Shown one piece after another: positions 53,186 to 61,447 of a DNA stretch of 64,000 nucleotides; the stretch's first letter is position 1, and each line of letters opens with the position of its first letter. The notes below the pieces were generated by a model, which was given only the letters and a program-made list of their open reading frames with translations, was not told where the DNA came from and searched no databases. Origin of the DNA: Nocardioidaceae bacterium (GTDB lineage Bacteria > Actinomycetota > Actinomycetes > Propionibacteriales > Nocardioidaceae); NCBI GenBank assembly GCA_030447865.1, contig JAUJOD010000003.1, forward strand, positions 27,027 to 91,026. Direction: 5' to 3'. Both the position numbers and the translations under genes were made by a program.

Positions 53186-54031
53186 TCACCCGGCGAACTC
53201 CCGCACCGGCAGGCCGGTGACCTCCGGATTGGCCCGGAACAGTGACCCGGCCAGCGGGTCCTCGCCGTCCCGAAGCCCCTCGCGTGAGGTGGTGATAAAC
53301 AGCTCATTCAGCCGCTCACCCCCGAAAGCACACGCGGTGACCTTCCGTGCCGGGACCTCGAGGACCTCATCGAGAACACCGTTCGGTCGGTACCGGTGCA
53401 CGGAACCGCCGTCGGCGATGGCCGTCCACACCCCACCTTCCGAGTCGACGGTCAACCCGTCGGGACTGCCACCATCGGGGATTTCGGCGAAGCTGCGGCG
53501 GTTGGTCAGCCCGGAGTCGGAGTCGTAGTCGAAGACGCTGATGCGGTGGGTCACGGTGTCGTTGTAGTAGGCGCGTGACCCGTCCGGGCTCCACTCCAAT
53601 CCGTTGGAGATGGTGACCGCGGTCAGCACCGTGTGGACGGTCAGATCGGGATCGAGTCGGTAGAGGTTCGCTGCGCCCGGCCGCTGGTCGTACGCCATGG
53701 AGCCGCAGTAGAACCGGCCGTCGGGGTCACAGCCGCCCTCGTTCATCCGGACCCCAGCGCTAGACCAGAGCGCAGACAGATACGTGATGGATCCGTCCGG
53801 GTCCTCGAGGGCGAAGCCACGCTCGACTCCAAGCACCGCCCCGCCGCCGCGACGCGGACGCACCGCGGCGACGACGGAGCCGACGTGGCGGCGGACAACG
53901 CCCCCGTCGGCGTTCAGCAAGAGAAGGTCACCGGCGAGCATGTCGACCCAGCGCAATCCGCCCCACCGCGGCGACCAGACGGGCCCTTCACCGTGATAGG
54001 CCACGGGGTCCGTCACCTGTTCAACGCGCAT
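53186..54031 (-). CDS. SMP-30/gluconolactonase family protein
   Basis: A 281-residue six-bladed beta-propeller lactonase. Metal ligands are visible as E in YHGEGPVWSPRWGG, N in ISNGLEWSPDGSRAYYNDT and D in GSPDGLTVDSEGGVW, with a further substrate residue in RMNEGGCDPDGRFYCGSM. Members hydrolyse sugar lactones such as gluconolactone. Together with the adjacent SDR it could oxidise a sugar to an aldonic acid. The ATG at 54031 gives the normal N-terminus. Confidence 0.9.
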   Translation of the reverse strand: MRVEQVTDPVAYHGEGPVWSPRWGGLRWVDMLAGDLLLLNADGGVVRRHVGSVVAAVRPRRGGGAVLGVERGFALEDPDGSITYLSALWSSAGVRMNEGGCDPDGRFYCGSMAYDQRPGAANLYRLDPDLTVHTVLTAVTISNGLEWSPDGSRAYYNDTVTHRISVFDYDSDSGLTNRRSFAEIPDGGSPDGLTVDSEGGVWTAIADGGSVHRYRPNGVLDEVLEVPARKVTACAFGGERLNELFITTSREGLRDGEDPLAGSLFRANPEVTGLPVREFAG

Positions 54032-54053
54032 GAGTAGCCTCCTGCGATGAGGC

Positions 54054-54239
54054 GTGGAGTCTAGCGGCGACCGAAGCGGGACCACCCAAGGGAGCGACCT
54101 CCTGAGCTTCGCCGCACCAGCCGTCGCTGCGAACAAGGCGCACGTCCGTTCCTGGGTCCGCCGAACTGGGCTAATGGTCAGTGAGCGCGGCAGGGTGTCG
54201 CCGTCGGTGATGGCGGCATATCACAACGCACACCAGTAG
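54054..54239 (+). CDS. minimal Lsr2-like DNA-binding protein (C-terminal domain only)
   Basis: A 61-residue ORF from a GTG at 54054. Residues about 29-61 match the Lsr2 DNA-binding domain: NKAHVRSWVRRTGLMVSERG then RVSPSVMAAYHNAHQ, with the RGR minor-groove hook. The N-terminal dimerisation and oligomerisation half of Lsr2 is absent. Lsr2 silences horizontally acquired AT-rich DNA in actinobacteria; a free C-terminal domain could interfere with or modulate that. It might also be a remnant. It is divergent from the lactonase with 22 bp between. Confidence 0.62.
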   Translation: MESSGDRSGTTQGSDLLSFAAPAVAANKAHVRSWVRRTGLMVSERGRVSPSVMAAYHNAHQ

Positions 54240-54305
54240 TCGCCCCACTCGCGGTGAAGTGACGCGCTTGGTTACTGGGGGCAGCTGTCGTCACGCGTGC
54301 TGGCA

Positions 54306-54776
54306 TCAGGGCAGGCCGGGATCTGGGTGGTCGGCCGTGAACTGCTCAGCGGCGCTGTCGTCGATGAGGCCTTGGTCCAGGAGCCAATCGACGGCGCGGC
54401 GCTGGGCTCGAGCGTCGCGAAGGGCGTGCCAGGGCGAGATCAGCTCGGGGTGGTGCTCATAGAGCTGGTTCTTGAACCGACGGAACGCTCCCCGCCCCTG
54501 AAGCGCCCTGGCCAGGCGTTGGCCGGCCGCATCGTCGCTGATGCCCTCAGCGAAGTCGGCCATGTCCTGATACCAGACGTAGGACGGGATCGGGTCGATG
54601 GGAATGAGGTCCAACTCGTCGATCTCGACGGGGTGCTCGCCGTCGATGCCTGTGTCGCTGGTCCAGAACGCCACCTGGCCCGTTCGAGGGTCGAGCAGCC
54701 AACGATGGTCATAGTCGGTCTGATCCGCGAGCGCAGTGGCGATCTCCTCAACGTCGATTCCGCCAAGGTCAAGCAT
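54306..54776 (-). CDS. UPF0158 family protein
   Basis: A 156-residue protein with the UPF0158 pattern: an N-terminal segment with WLLDPRTGQVAFW, then IPSYVWYQDMADFAEGISDD and the helical RALQGRGAFRRFKNQLYEHH with a following W. The function of the family is not known. It ends in the accessory segment between the Lsr2-like ORF and a decayed DinB gene. Confidence 0.8.
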   Translation of the reverse strand: MLDLGGIDVEEIATALADQTDYDHRWLLDPRTGQVAFWTSDTGIDGEHPVEIDELDLIPIDPIPSYVWYQDMADFAEGISDDAAGQRLARALQGRGAFRRFKNQLYEHHPELISPWHALRDARAQRRAVDWLLDQGLIDDSAAEQFTADHPDPGLP

Positions 54777-54921
54777 CAGCTCAGATTAGAACCGGGTCTG
54801 GATTGGGACGCTGCCCGGCCGCCAGGTCTTCGACGGCTGACCTCGGTGGCACCTCGGTTGACGCGGACTTCCAACGCCAGGATTGCCGTGTCTGGGAACT
54901 GGACGCTCCTCCCTCGCGTTG

Positions 54922-55160
54922 CTACGAACGGTGCCGCAGATAGAGGTCACGAAGCAGGCAGATCTCGGCACCGTGGTGAATGACCTCCAGATTCGTATAC
55001 AAGACGAGCTGGGCCAAGGCGCGTCGGCGAACTCGGGTGGCTGCGTGGGGCCTTGCGGCCGGGCAAGCCCTGCGGCGCCGAGGCCGCGCACACCCTCGAC
55101 CCACATGTCGTGGGCGTCATCGATTTGACGGAGCGCTTCCGTGGCAGTGCCCGCATAGCC
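54922..55160 (-). pseudogene. decayed DinB-like gene (3' part, frameshifted)
   Basis: Translation gives YAGTATEALRQIDDAHDMW and VEGVRGLGAAGLARPQGPTQ, then near 55015-55022 the frame shifts and continues LAQLVLYTNLEVIHHGAEIC and LLRDLYLRHRS to a stop at 54922. This matches about 70% of the last 77 residues of the DinB protein at 50244-50801. The N-terminal half is missing. It lies in inverted orientation to that gene, on the other side of the SDR/lactonase block. Confidence 0.82.
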
Positions 55161-55242
55161 ATCTCGTGTGCCAGTGGAGCGAGAAGGCACGCGTAGAAGC
55201 AGGCGAAGATGGCGCCGGGGACATCGGCGCGCGAACGCACGC

Positions 55243-56121
55243 TCAGGCGGTGTCTAGACCAAGTCCAGCTAGGCCCCGCCGGGCGTCGTTGAGCCCCTTC
55301 TCGTTGTCGGCCTGATCCGCCACGCCAGTTAGGTCGCGGACCGCCAACCGCCAGGCGAAGTACGCGGCCTGCACCACCCACCGGAACCGTCGGAAGGCAT
55401 CGAGCAACTGCATCTCGTCGGTCCCAAGGGGACCGTGTGTCCGGTAGGTGGTGAGGAACGCGGTTGCGCGGTCTGGACCACCTAGGTACATCACCGCAGA
55501 CGCCACGTCGTAGAGGACCGGACCCCGCTTTGCGCCGGCCCAATCGATCAGACCGGTCACTCCGTTGCTGTCGTTGTGAATGAACGCCTCGGGTGACGGA
55601 TCGGTGTGCAGCACCGACCAGGTGACGGTCAAGGGGTCGGTCTCGGCGCGCACTGCCTCGATGGCAGGAGCGAGCCAGGGATGAGCCTCGACGCCTGTCA
55701 GCTGTGGAGAGAGCCAGTCCACGGCGAAGGTGGCGGTGCTCAGACCGATGGCCGGGCTGCCAGCCGCGTGGACACCAGCCAGCGTGCTGGCGATCCAGCG
55801 CTGCTCCTCATCAGTCTCGCCCTCCAGTTCGCGGCCACGCACATGTTCGAGCAACGCCAAAGCATGCTCGATCACCACAAGCCTTCCGTCAGTGGTGGGC
55901 ACTGGTCGTCCCGTGACAAACCCCGCGTCAGCGAGCACCGAGGCGACCTCGCACCCCGCCAACAGGCCATCGATCTCAGTCGCGGGAACGCGCTTGGCGA
56001 CGTATGTCGATCCCTGATGCTCGACCACCCAGGTCTCTGAGTTCATCCCGCCCCCGAGCGGCTTGACATCGGCGGGACGGATGCCCCAGAACCTGCGCAG
56101 CAAGTCAGGCGTGTCCGTCAT
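55243..56121 (-). CDS. aminoglycoside phosphotransferase-fold kinase
   Basis: A 292-residue APH/choline-kinase-fold protein. The N-lobe has GGGMNSETWVVEHQGSTYVA with the conserved lysine in VAKRV. The catalytic loop reads LHTDPSPEAFIHND and the metal-binding motif is GLIDWAGAKRGP. The loop keeps the catalytic Asp (HTD) but the usual metal-binding Asn of HGDxxxxN is not at its place, so either the NDS that follows substitutes or activity is altered. Substrate unknown; not evidence of antibiotic resistance on its own. Confidence 0.83.
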   Translation of the reverse strand: MTDTPDLLRRFWGIRPADVKPLGGGMNSETWVVEHQGSTYVAKRVPATEIDGLLAGCEVASVLADAGFVTGRPVPTTDGRLVVIEHALALLEHVRGRELEGETDEEQRWIASTLAGVHAAGSPAIGLSTATFAVDWLSPQLTGVEAHPWLAPAIEAVRAETDPLTVTWSVLHTDPSPEAFIHNDSNGVTGLIDWAGAKRGPVLYDVASAVMYLGGPDRATAFLTTYRTHGPLGTDEMQLLDAFRRFRWVVQAAYFAWRLAVRDLTGVADQADNEKGLNDARRGLAGLGLDTA

Positions 56122-56170
56122 GGACGACCTCTTCCACGGCGGTTTGCCGTCACACGCTCATCGGCATGTG

Positions 56171-56198
56171 CTCGCGTTGATAGATCGATCAACGCGAG
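56171..56198. terminator. perfect hairpin at the end of the IS-split gene
   Basis: CTCGCGTTGAT (56171-56181) and ATCAACGCGAG (56188-56198) form an 11-bp stem with a 6-nt loop. The stop codon of the interrupted gene (56189-56191) lies inside the 3' arm. It may terminate that transcript before the kinase gene. Confidence 0.6.
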
Positions 56199-56319
56199 CC
56201 ATCCCGCGACGCCCAGAAGGAGTTGTATCGGGCAAGGTCCATCGGCCTGAGGCCTAGGCGCGCAAAGTCCGACTTGATGGCCCTTAGGTCCGCGTTGCCG
56301 CGATCAATCTGCCTTCCTC
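56189..56319 (-). pseudogene. 3' fragment of a gene split by the IS1380 element
   Basis: The fragment reads GRQIDRGNADLRAIKSDFAR, LGLRPMDLARYNSFWASRDG and ends with a stop at 56189. The 5' part is at 58009-58272 on the same strand, beyond the insertion sequence. The frame across the joined ends is off by one base. I do not recognise the family; the composition suggests a soluble helical protein. Confidence 0.6.
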
Positions 56320-58008
56320 GTGTTAGCCCGGATCGTTCACGGCTTGTCGGTGTGATCGGCGCGTAGAAGCACGGAAGTGCCTGCCCAGCAAGGGAAACTT
56401 GGGATTGCGACGTCTCAAGAATTCTCGAACTGGAAGGCACTCCGTAGGTGAAGCGTACTTCGTGGTCGGCTGGCCTGTCTGTGTCTACCGGTGGTGTCGC
56501 CGTGGTGGCCCACGCGGGCAGCGTCGGGTTGGGGCTCTTGGCTGACCGGACCGGACTCAGTTCGGAGCTGGCGAAGGCGATGAAGCGCCGCTCGTTCAAC
56601 CCGGTTCACGACCGTGGCCGGGTGCTGACCGACGTCGCGGTGATGCTCGCAGACGGCGGGGAGGCGATCGCCGACATCGACGTGCTGCGTCACCAGGTCA
56701 GCGTGCTCGGACCGGTCGCTTCGGCGCCGACGGTGTGGCGCACCCTGGACGAGGTCACCCCGGCGCGACTGGGGAAGATTCAGACCGCCCGAGCGCGCGT
56801 GCGCCGTCACGTGTGGTCCGTGTTCCCGGGCGGGCTGCCCGCTTCGCGGGTCGCCGGCACCGACCTCCGCGAGCTGGTCGTGCTCGACGTGGATGCCACG
56901 ATCGTGGTCGCGCATAGCGAGAAGGAACAGGCGTCGCCGACCTACAAGCGAACCTTCGGGTTCCACCCGCTCGGGGTGTGGTGTGACAACACCGAGGAGT
57001 TCCTCGCCGCGCAGTTGCGGACCGGCCGGGCGGGATCGAACACCGCTGCTGACCACATCACCGTGCTCACCGAGGCGATCGCCCAGGTCCCCGCCGTCCA
57101 CCGCAAGAAGCTGCTGATCCGCTCCGACGGCGCCGGTGCCTCCCACCAGCTTCTGGACTGGCTCCACGCCCAAGACCAGGTCCGCGGCCGCAGCGTCGAC
57201 TACTCGATAGGGTTCGCGATCACCGAGCAGATCCGCGAGACCATCCAGCTGGTCCCGAGCAAGGTCTGGGTCCCGGCACTCGATGCTGACGGCGGTGTCC
57301 GGGAAGGTGGTGACGTCGCCGAGATCACCGGACTCATCGACCCGGCCGTGCTGGCGAGGTGGCCGGTTGGGATGCGAGTCATCGTGCGCCGCGAACGCCC
57401 CCATCCCGGCGCGCAGTTGTCGCTGTTCGAGGAGCGCGACGGGTGGCGCTACCAGGCGTTCGTCACCAACACGACGGTCGGGCAACTCGCGTTCCTCGAA
57501 GCCCGGCACCGTGCTCACGCGGGCGTCGAGGACCGCATCCGCCATGCCAAAGACACCGGACTCGGGCGCTTCCCGTCGCGGGAGTTCGCGATCAACCAGA
57601 CCTGGCTGATGCTGACCGCGATCGCCGCCGACCTCGTCGCCTGGGCCCGGCTGCTCGCCCTGACCGGCGACGCGAAGGTCCTCGCCGCGTGTGAGCCGAA
57701 GGCGCTGCGCTACCGGTTCCTGCACGTGCCCGCCCGACTCACCAACAGCGCACGCCAACGCCGGCTCCGGATCCCCCAGACGTGGCCATGGGCCGCCGCG
57801 ATCGTCGCGGTCTTCGCCAACATCGCCGCAATCCCCCAAGCCGCCTGACCAACCCCGTCCACCCACCACCAGAGGAACCGGAGAACCGCAGCCCGGCAGC
57901 GTCAGCCGGCCCAACGTCGTACCCGCAATCAGCGCACACCCACTCAGCGTCTCCACCCCGCTCAGCCGGCCACGCCGCCGCCGCCCTCATGAAAGACCGG
58001 GGCTAGCC
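56320..58008 (+). mobile_element. IS1380-family insertion sequence
   Basis: Imperfect terminal inverted repeats are seen: left GTTAGCCCGGATCGTTCA (56322-56339) matches the complement of the right end TGAAAGACCGGGGCTAGC (57990-58007) at most positions. CCTC flanks both sides (56316-56319 and 58009-58012), a plausible 4-bp target duplication. The total of about 1.69 kb with one transposase gene fits IS1380. The element interrupts a minus-strand gene. Exact ends could shift by a base or two. Confidence 0.78.
56448..57848 (+). CDS. IS1380-family transposase
   Basis: A 466-residue DDE transposase. The N-terminal part has GLLADRTGLSSELAKAMKRR. Catalytic acidic residues are likely D in VVLDVDATIVVAHSEKEQAS, D in LLIRSDGAGASHQLLDWL and E in HAGVEDRIRHAKDTGLGRFP. 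The C-terminus ends WPWAAAIVAVFANIAAIPQ, common in actinobacterial members. No frameshift is visible, so the copy may be active. The start ATG could lie slightly upstream or downstream. Confidence 0.92.
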   Translation: MKRTSWSAGLSVSTGGVAVVAHAGSVGLGLLADRTGLSSELAKAMKRRSFNPVHDRGRVLTDVAVMLADGGEAIADIDVLRHQVSVLGPVASAPTVWRTLDEVTPARLGKIQTARARVRRHVWSVFPGGLPASRVAGTDLRELVVLDVDATIVVAHSEKEQASPTYKRTFGFHPLGVWCDNTEEFLAAQLRTGRAGSNTAADHITVLTEAIAQVPAVHRKKLLIRSDGAGASHQLLDWLHAQDQVRGRSVDYSIGFAITEQIRETIQLVPSKVWVPALDADGGVREGGDVAEITGLIDPAVLARWPVGMRVIVRRERPHPGAQLSLFEERDGWRYQAFVTNTTVGQLAFLEARHRAHAGVEDRIRHAKDTGLGRFPSREFAINQTWLMLTAIAADLVAWARLLALTGDAKVLAACEPKALRYRFLHVPARLTNSARQRRLRIPQTWPWAAAIVAVFANIAAIPQAA

Positions 58009-58272
58009 CCTCCGTCATCAGTGGCACGAGATGCATAGGGATGCCCGCGCCGTTGATAAGGCGCTCAGCCGTGAGGTCGTGCAGGTCTCGCGTAAACCCT
58101 TGAAATTCGGCCACTGCAGTGACGACAAAGGCGTGAGCCAGCGGCTTGCTGGCGTCGAGCGACCCGGCCCAGTCAATTCACCTGCGTCGGCATGCGCGCG
58201 GGTGACGACTCCAAGTACCTGGGCACGAGGGCCAAGCCAGCGTTGCGGTGGCTCAGATCGTGAGTAGGCCAT
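58009..58272 (-). pseudogene. 5' fragment of the gene split by the IS1380 element
   Basis: An ATG at 58272 opens MAYSRSEPPQRWLGPRAQVL, GVVTRAHADAGEL. Near 58173 one missing base shifts the frame, which then reads DWAGSLDASKPLAHAFVVTA, VAEFQGFTRDLHDLTAERLI and NGAGIPMHLVPLMTE up to the insertion site. The restored frame gives a coherent helical protein. The family is not recognised with confidence. Confidence 0.6.
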
Positions 58273-58548
58273 GGTCGACGGTAGCGAATGTCGTAGTCAC
58301 TACCCGTCGTGTGTGAAGCACTTGCTGCGGTATGACGCACTTCCCTTGCCGTGAGATCGCGGCAGATCCGCCGCTTTGTGCGGAAGATTCGCGTGCCCGA
58401 CAACGGCGCCCAAACGGGCCGGGAACTACTGGCTCTTCTTGTGAAGGACAGTCATGTGTTGGCCTAAGCTCCTCGTGAACGTCTCCTTCACAGTCCCTCC
58501 GCAGTGCTGGTAGAACTCGAGCGCCAGGTCTGTCCGACCCAGGCGTCT

Positions 58549-59534
58549 TCAGTTCCTGTCGGGGTGTGAGGCGGCGAGCAGCCGGAGGGCCTTATCGAGC
58601 AAGTCGGTGTCTGTGACTATGGCGGTTTCGCTTTCCCAGGCGTCCTCGGGGGCGGCGAGGTCATCGAGCGTGCCGTGGATGATGGCTCCGCTTTTACGCA
58701 GCCGGTCGATGCGCCGGGTGGTCTCGACCTCGACCCAGGGTCGAGCGGTGGCGGGCAGTCGGCGACGGTGGTCCGGGTCGGCTTTCCCCATGAGCGGCAC
58801 GACGGCTCTATTGACCAGCCGGCGCTGTGCGCGGATATCTAGAAACGCCGAGGTGACCTGGTTGAGACGGCGGATCAATTCGGACTGCACCACGTCCAGG
58901 GACTCATTGACAGCGCCGCGAGCACCTTGCCATTGCTTGACGTCCACGCCGATGACGCCGGCGAACCGGCGCAGCAGCAGATTGCGATCAGCCCCCGGCG
59001 GGGGCACCGTCACAACGTGAATGCGCTCTCCAGGCACGTGCTTCAGCCACCGGTTCACGATCAACGATGCGTCAGTCCAAGGAGCGCCGGACTGAAGCTG
59101 TTCCTCCAAGTACTGCGGCCAAGAGATGTCCGGGTCGACCATCTTGACCTTCTCTTGCCACACTGACGGCAAGATGGCCGCTAAACCTCGCGCCATCACA
59201 ATAATGTGCAGCCTGGCGAGGTGAAGTGAGGCAGCGATCTTGGCGACGTGCTCGTCGGTGGATAGTCCGAGCACCTCATGGGACAGGATCGACTTGCCGT
59301 TGAAGGCTAGCGCACGGTCACGAACGCGACCCCAGGCGCCTTCGGCTTCTGGCAGGTCGAAGTGGATAAGGCGCCGTCTTGGACGTCGTTCGTGGCGAAC
59401 CACATCTCGTTGTCGTGTTCGCACGGGTGGAACACCCCCTGCTCAGCCAACGACTGCCGGTTCGTCCAGAGCAGCTGCTGCAGGTACGTGGAGCCCGTCT
59501 TCACGGGGCCGACATGCCGATACACATCGCTCAC
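58549..59534 (-). pseudogene. sulfotransferase-like protein, frameshifted
   Basis: The GTG at 59534 starts SDVYRHVGPVKTGSTYLQQL, containing the 5'-PAPS-binding loop GPVKTGSTYLQ of sulfotransferases. Near 59370 one base is missing in a C run, after which the other frame continues IHFDLPEAEGAWGRVRDRAL with the core (LSHEVLGLSTDEHVAKIAAS, LHIIVMARGLAAILPSVWQE for the 3'-phosphate site) to a stop at 58549. The corrected protein is about 328 residues, normal for bacterial sulfotransferases that modify carbohydrates or lipids. Either decayed or affected by an indel error. Confidence 0.75.
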
Positions 59535-59743
59535 AGCGGCAGTCTGACACGACTCAGGCATACCGCAGACAGCGCGCCGCCGAAGCGCGCACCTGAGGAT
59601 CTCGACAAACCGAGTCGTTGCTGTAGCGCTCACCCCTTCGCGGGGGAAGGACGCAGTCTTTGACGCCTCGCCCGCGGAGCACGGGTCTCCCGATGGACTA
59701 GCCTCTGGGCGCGTTCGAGCCCCGCGGACCCCGAGGTCACAGA

Positions 59744-59884
59744 ATGCCGTGGCTATCCGAAGACGTGCGCACAGCCCTTCTTGCCTACCTATCGATCGTC
59801 GTAGTGGCTTCCCTCAATGAGTTCCTGTGCATCCGTTCGATTGGCTTTGGCCTGGAGCATGCATCAGGTCGTTCCGACGAGTAG
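59744..59884 (+). CDS. possible small single-pass membrane protein
   Basis: A 46-codon ORF with GAGG 7 nt upstream of the ATG. It encodes one hydrophobic stretch (ALLAYLSIVVVASLNEFL) between charged ends. It ends just before the convergent gene at 59892. No homologue is recognised; chance is possible. The rest of 59535-59891 shows nothing else. Confidence 0.28.
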   Translation: MPWLSEDVRTALLAYLSIVVVASLNEFLCIRSIGFGLEHASGRSDE

Positions 59885-59891
59885 AGCTCGG

Positions 59892-60359
59892 TTACTTCTC
59901 GCGGGCAAACTCCTCGTACAGCAGGGCCAGGTGTACGGCGGTGGCTGCGCTTAGAGGATCGCTGAGGATGTCCGCCAAGTCGCCGCCGAGGTCACCGCTG
60001 CGCTTGATCAGCCGGTCCATGACTGGGGAGAACTGCATTGCGTCACCCAGTGCCGCGGGGTTGGCTCGAAGCGCTGCCCACACCGCTCTCAGCTGCTCGG
60101 GGCGGAGTGCGCGCTGGGCAGCCTGGATGATCTGGATCAGTGTGGGAACTCCCCAGACGATGAAGGTCTCGCGTGTGACCGCCGTGGTGACCACGAGCCG
60201 CTTCACTATCAATGTCGAGGCGTTGTCGAGGTCGGTGATCCCGGACAGGAAGATGCTCAACTGTCCGTGGATGCGGTTGGCCCGATGGGCGCGAAAGATC
60301 AGGCGGAGGTTGTTGGCGTTCCTGGCCGCGAGTACCTGCTCCTGGACCGTTTCCCCCAC
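59892..60359 (-). CDS. hypothetical helical protein, possibly 5'-truncated by a frameshift
   Basis: A 155-residue ORF from a GTG at 60359. It reads VQEQVLAARNANNLRLIFRA, SIFLSGITDLDNASTLIVKR and LSAATAVHLALLYEEFAREK, largely helical with hydrophobic faces. Upstream, a different frame (ISSAAYNLLPVESDPLSRK, up to about 60440) looks coding, so the intact gene may have been longer with a one-base loss near 60365. I do not recognise the family. Confidence 0.5.
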   Translation of the reverse strand: MGETVQEQVLAARNANNLRLIFRAHRANRIHGQLSIFLSGITDLDNASTLIVKRLVVTTAVTRETFIVWGVPTLIQIIQAAQRALRPEQLRAVWAALRANPAALGDAMQFSPVMDRLIKRSGDLGGDLADILSDPLSAATAVHLALLYEEFAREK

Positions 60360-60634
60360 GACTTCCTGCTGAGCGGATCGGATTCGACGGGAAGGAGGTT
60401 GTAGGCCGCGCTGGAGATTACAAAGTGCTCACAGTCGCGCACCGGGGCACTCGGCCACAAGCCCGTAGCGGAGTTCTTCTAGGACGGTGGGGATTGCGGC
60501 TGCTATCTGAGGGCATCAAAAGTGCGGTGAACTGCTTTCCTTGTGGGCGAGCACAGGCGGCGGAAAGACGCATTCGAAGAATGGTCGGGTCGCGGTGGGA
60601 GCGGACAAGGCAGGTTCAGGTTGGCTCACCCTAG
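60360..60634. other. gap with possible coding remnants
   Basis: No intact gene is seen. On the minus strand a short frame near 60360-60440 seems to be the lost 5' part of the downstream ORF, and another near 60425-60510 ends EELRYGLVAECPGARL. Both look like decayed coding sequence. No RNA gene is recognised. Confidence 0.3.
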
Positions 60635-61447
60635 TCAAACGGGTGCGCACAGGATGCGGAGAGCTGACTCGGCGTCGGCGCGGATGGGTTGTGGCAGTTG
60701 CCGCCAGGCAAGATGCCCCGCCGGCAGCGCCTGCTCCAGCGTCGCGAGACGACCCCGGTCGGACCCGGCGTAGTCGTCTCGCTCGGCGAAGGGATCCTCA
60801 ATGCAGGCCAGCAGCGCGGCGGCGTCGAATAGATGTCGATCGCGGTCGCGGCTGTCGGTTGTGTAAGCGGCGGCCTTCAAGATGAGAGCACCGAATGGCC
60901 TTGGCACCGAGATCGTGGTGAACGTGCCCGGCTCTATCTCCATGCGGGCGTTGACGGTGCGGCGCAGGGCTTGCGTGCCGCCCTCGATGCGGACCATGTC
61001 CCGTCCTCGCAGACGTTCGACGACCTTGGGGGCCGGATGGTCGGACATGAGCACGTCGACGATCTCATCCTTGACCGCACCGGCAACGAGGTCGACCCTG
61101 CTGCTGCCTCGCACGAACCGGTGTGCGGTGTTGTTGCGCGGGTCGGCGGGGGCCTGGAGCCGGTAGCCGATCGTCTCGAGCGCGGTCGCGGTCTCGCTCG
61201 GGACGCCCCGGCTCGTCTCGACGGTGCAGGACGATGTCGACGTCGTTGGCCGGACGACCCCCAGCCCGCGCTGCACGGTGTGCAACTGAGTCATCAGGCC
61301 GCCGATGAGGGTCCACTTCTCCGCGGGCAGCACGAAAGCGAGTTCCGCGACGTTGGGCCAAGGTGGCGGCCAGCCGCCGACGGCGGGGAAGACGTCGATG
61401 GTAGGACGTTGCTTATCCGTGGGCTCGTCCGGCGGCTGTTCGGTCAT
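60635..61447 (-). CDS. nucleotidyltransferase-like protein (AbiEii-like), catalytic segment out of frame
   Basis: A 270-residue protein whose body fits a nucleotidyltransferase of the AbiEii type: KWTLIGGLMTQLHTVQRGLG, IGYRLQAPADPRNNTAHRFV, ERLRGRDMVRIEGGTQALRR and GALILKAAAYTTDSRDRDRH. Where the catalytic DxD is expected the frame gives TTSTSSCT, but the same bases 61224-61247 in the next frame read NDVDIVLH. Two compensating single-base changes would explain this. As written, the enzyme lacks its metal-binding aspartates. It overlaps the upstream HTH gene by 4 nt, as in toxin-antitoxin-like pairs. Confidence 0.72.
   Translation of the reverse strand: MTEQPPDEPTDKQRPTIDVFPAVGGWPPPWPNVAELAFVLPAEKWTLIGGLMTQLHTVQRGLGVVRPTTSTSSCTVETSRGVPSETATALETIGYRLQAPADPRNNTAHRFVRGSSRVDLVAGAVKDEIVDVLMSDHPAPKVVERLRGRDMVRIEGGTQALRRTVNARMEIEPGTFTTISVPRPFGALILKAAAYTTDSRDRDRHLFDAAALLACIEDPFAERDDYAGSDRGRLATLEQALPAGHLAWRQLPQPIRADAESALRILCAPV

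Noticed and set aside
56415..57956. Open frame of 513 codons on the minus strand
   Set aside because: Antisense shadow of the IS1380 transposase.
58426..58548. In-frame coding-like stretch after the sulfotransferase stop (40 codons)
   Set aside because: It reads plausibly but there is no homology evidence, and a TGA separates it; readthrough or fusion is not supported.
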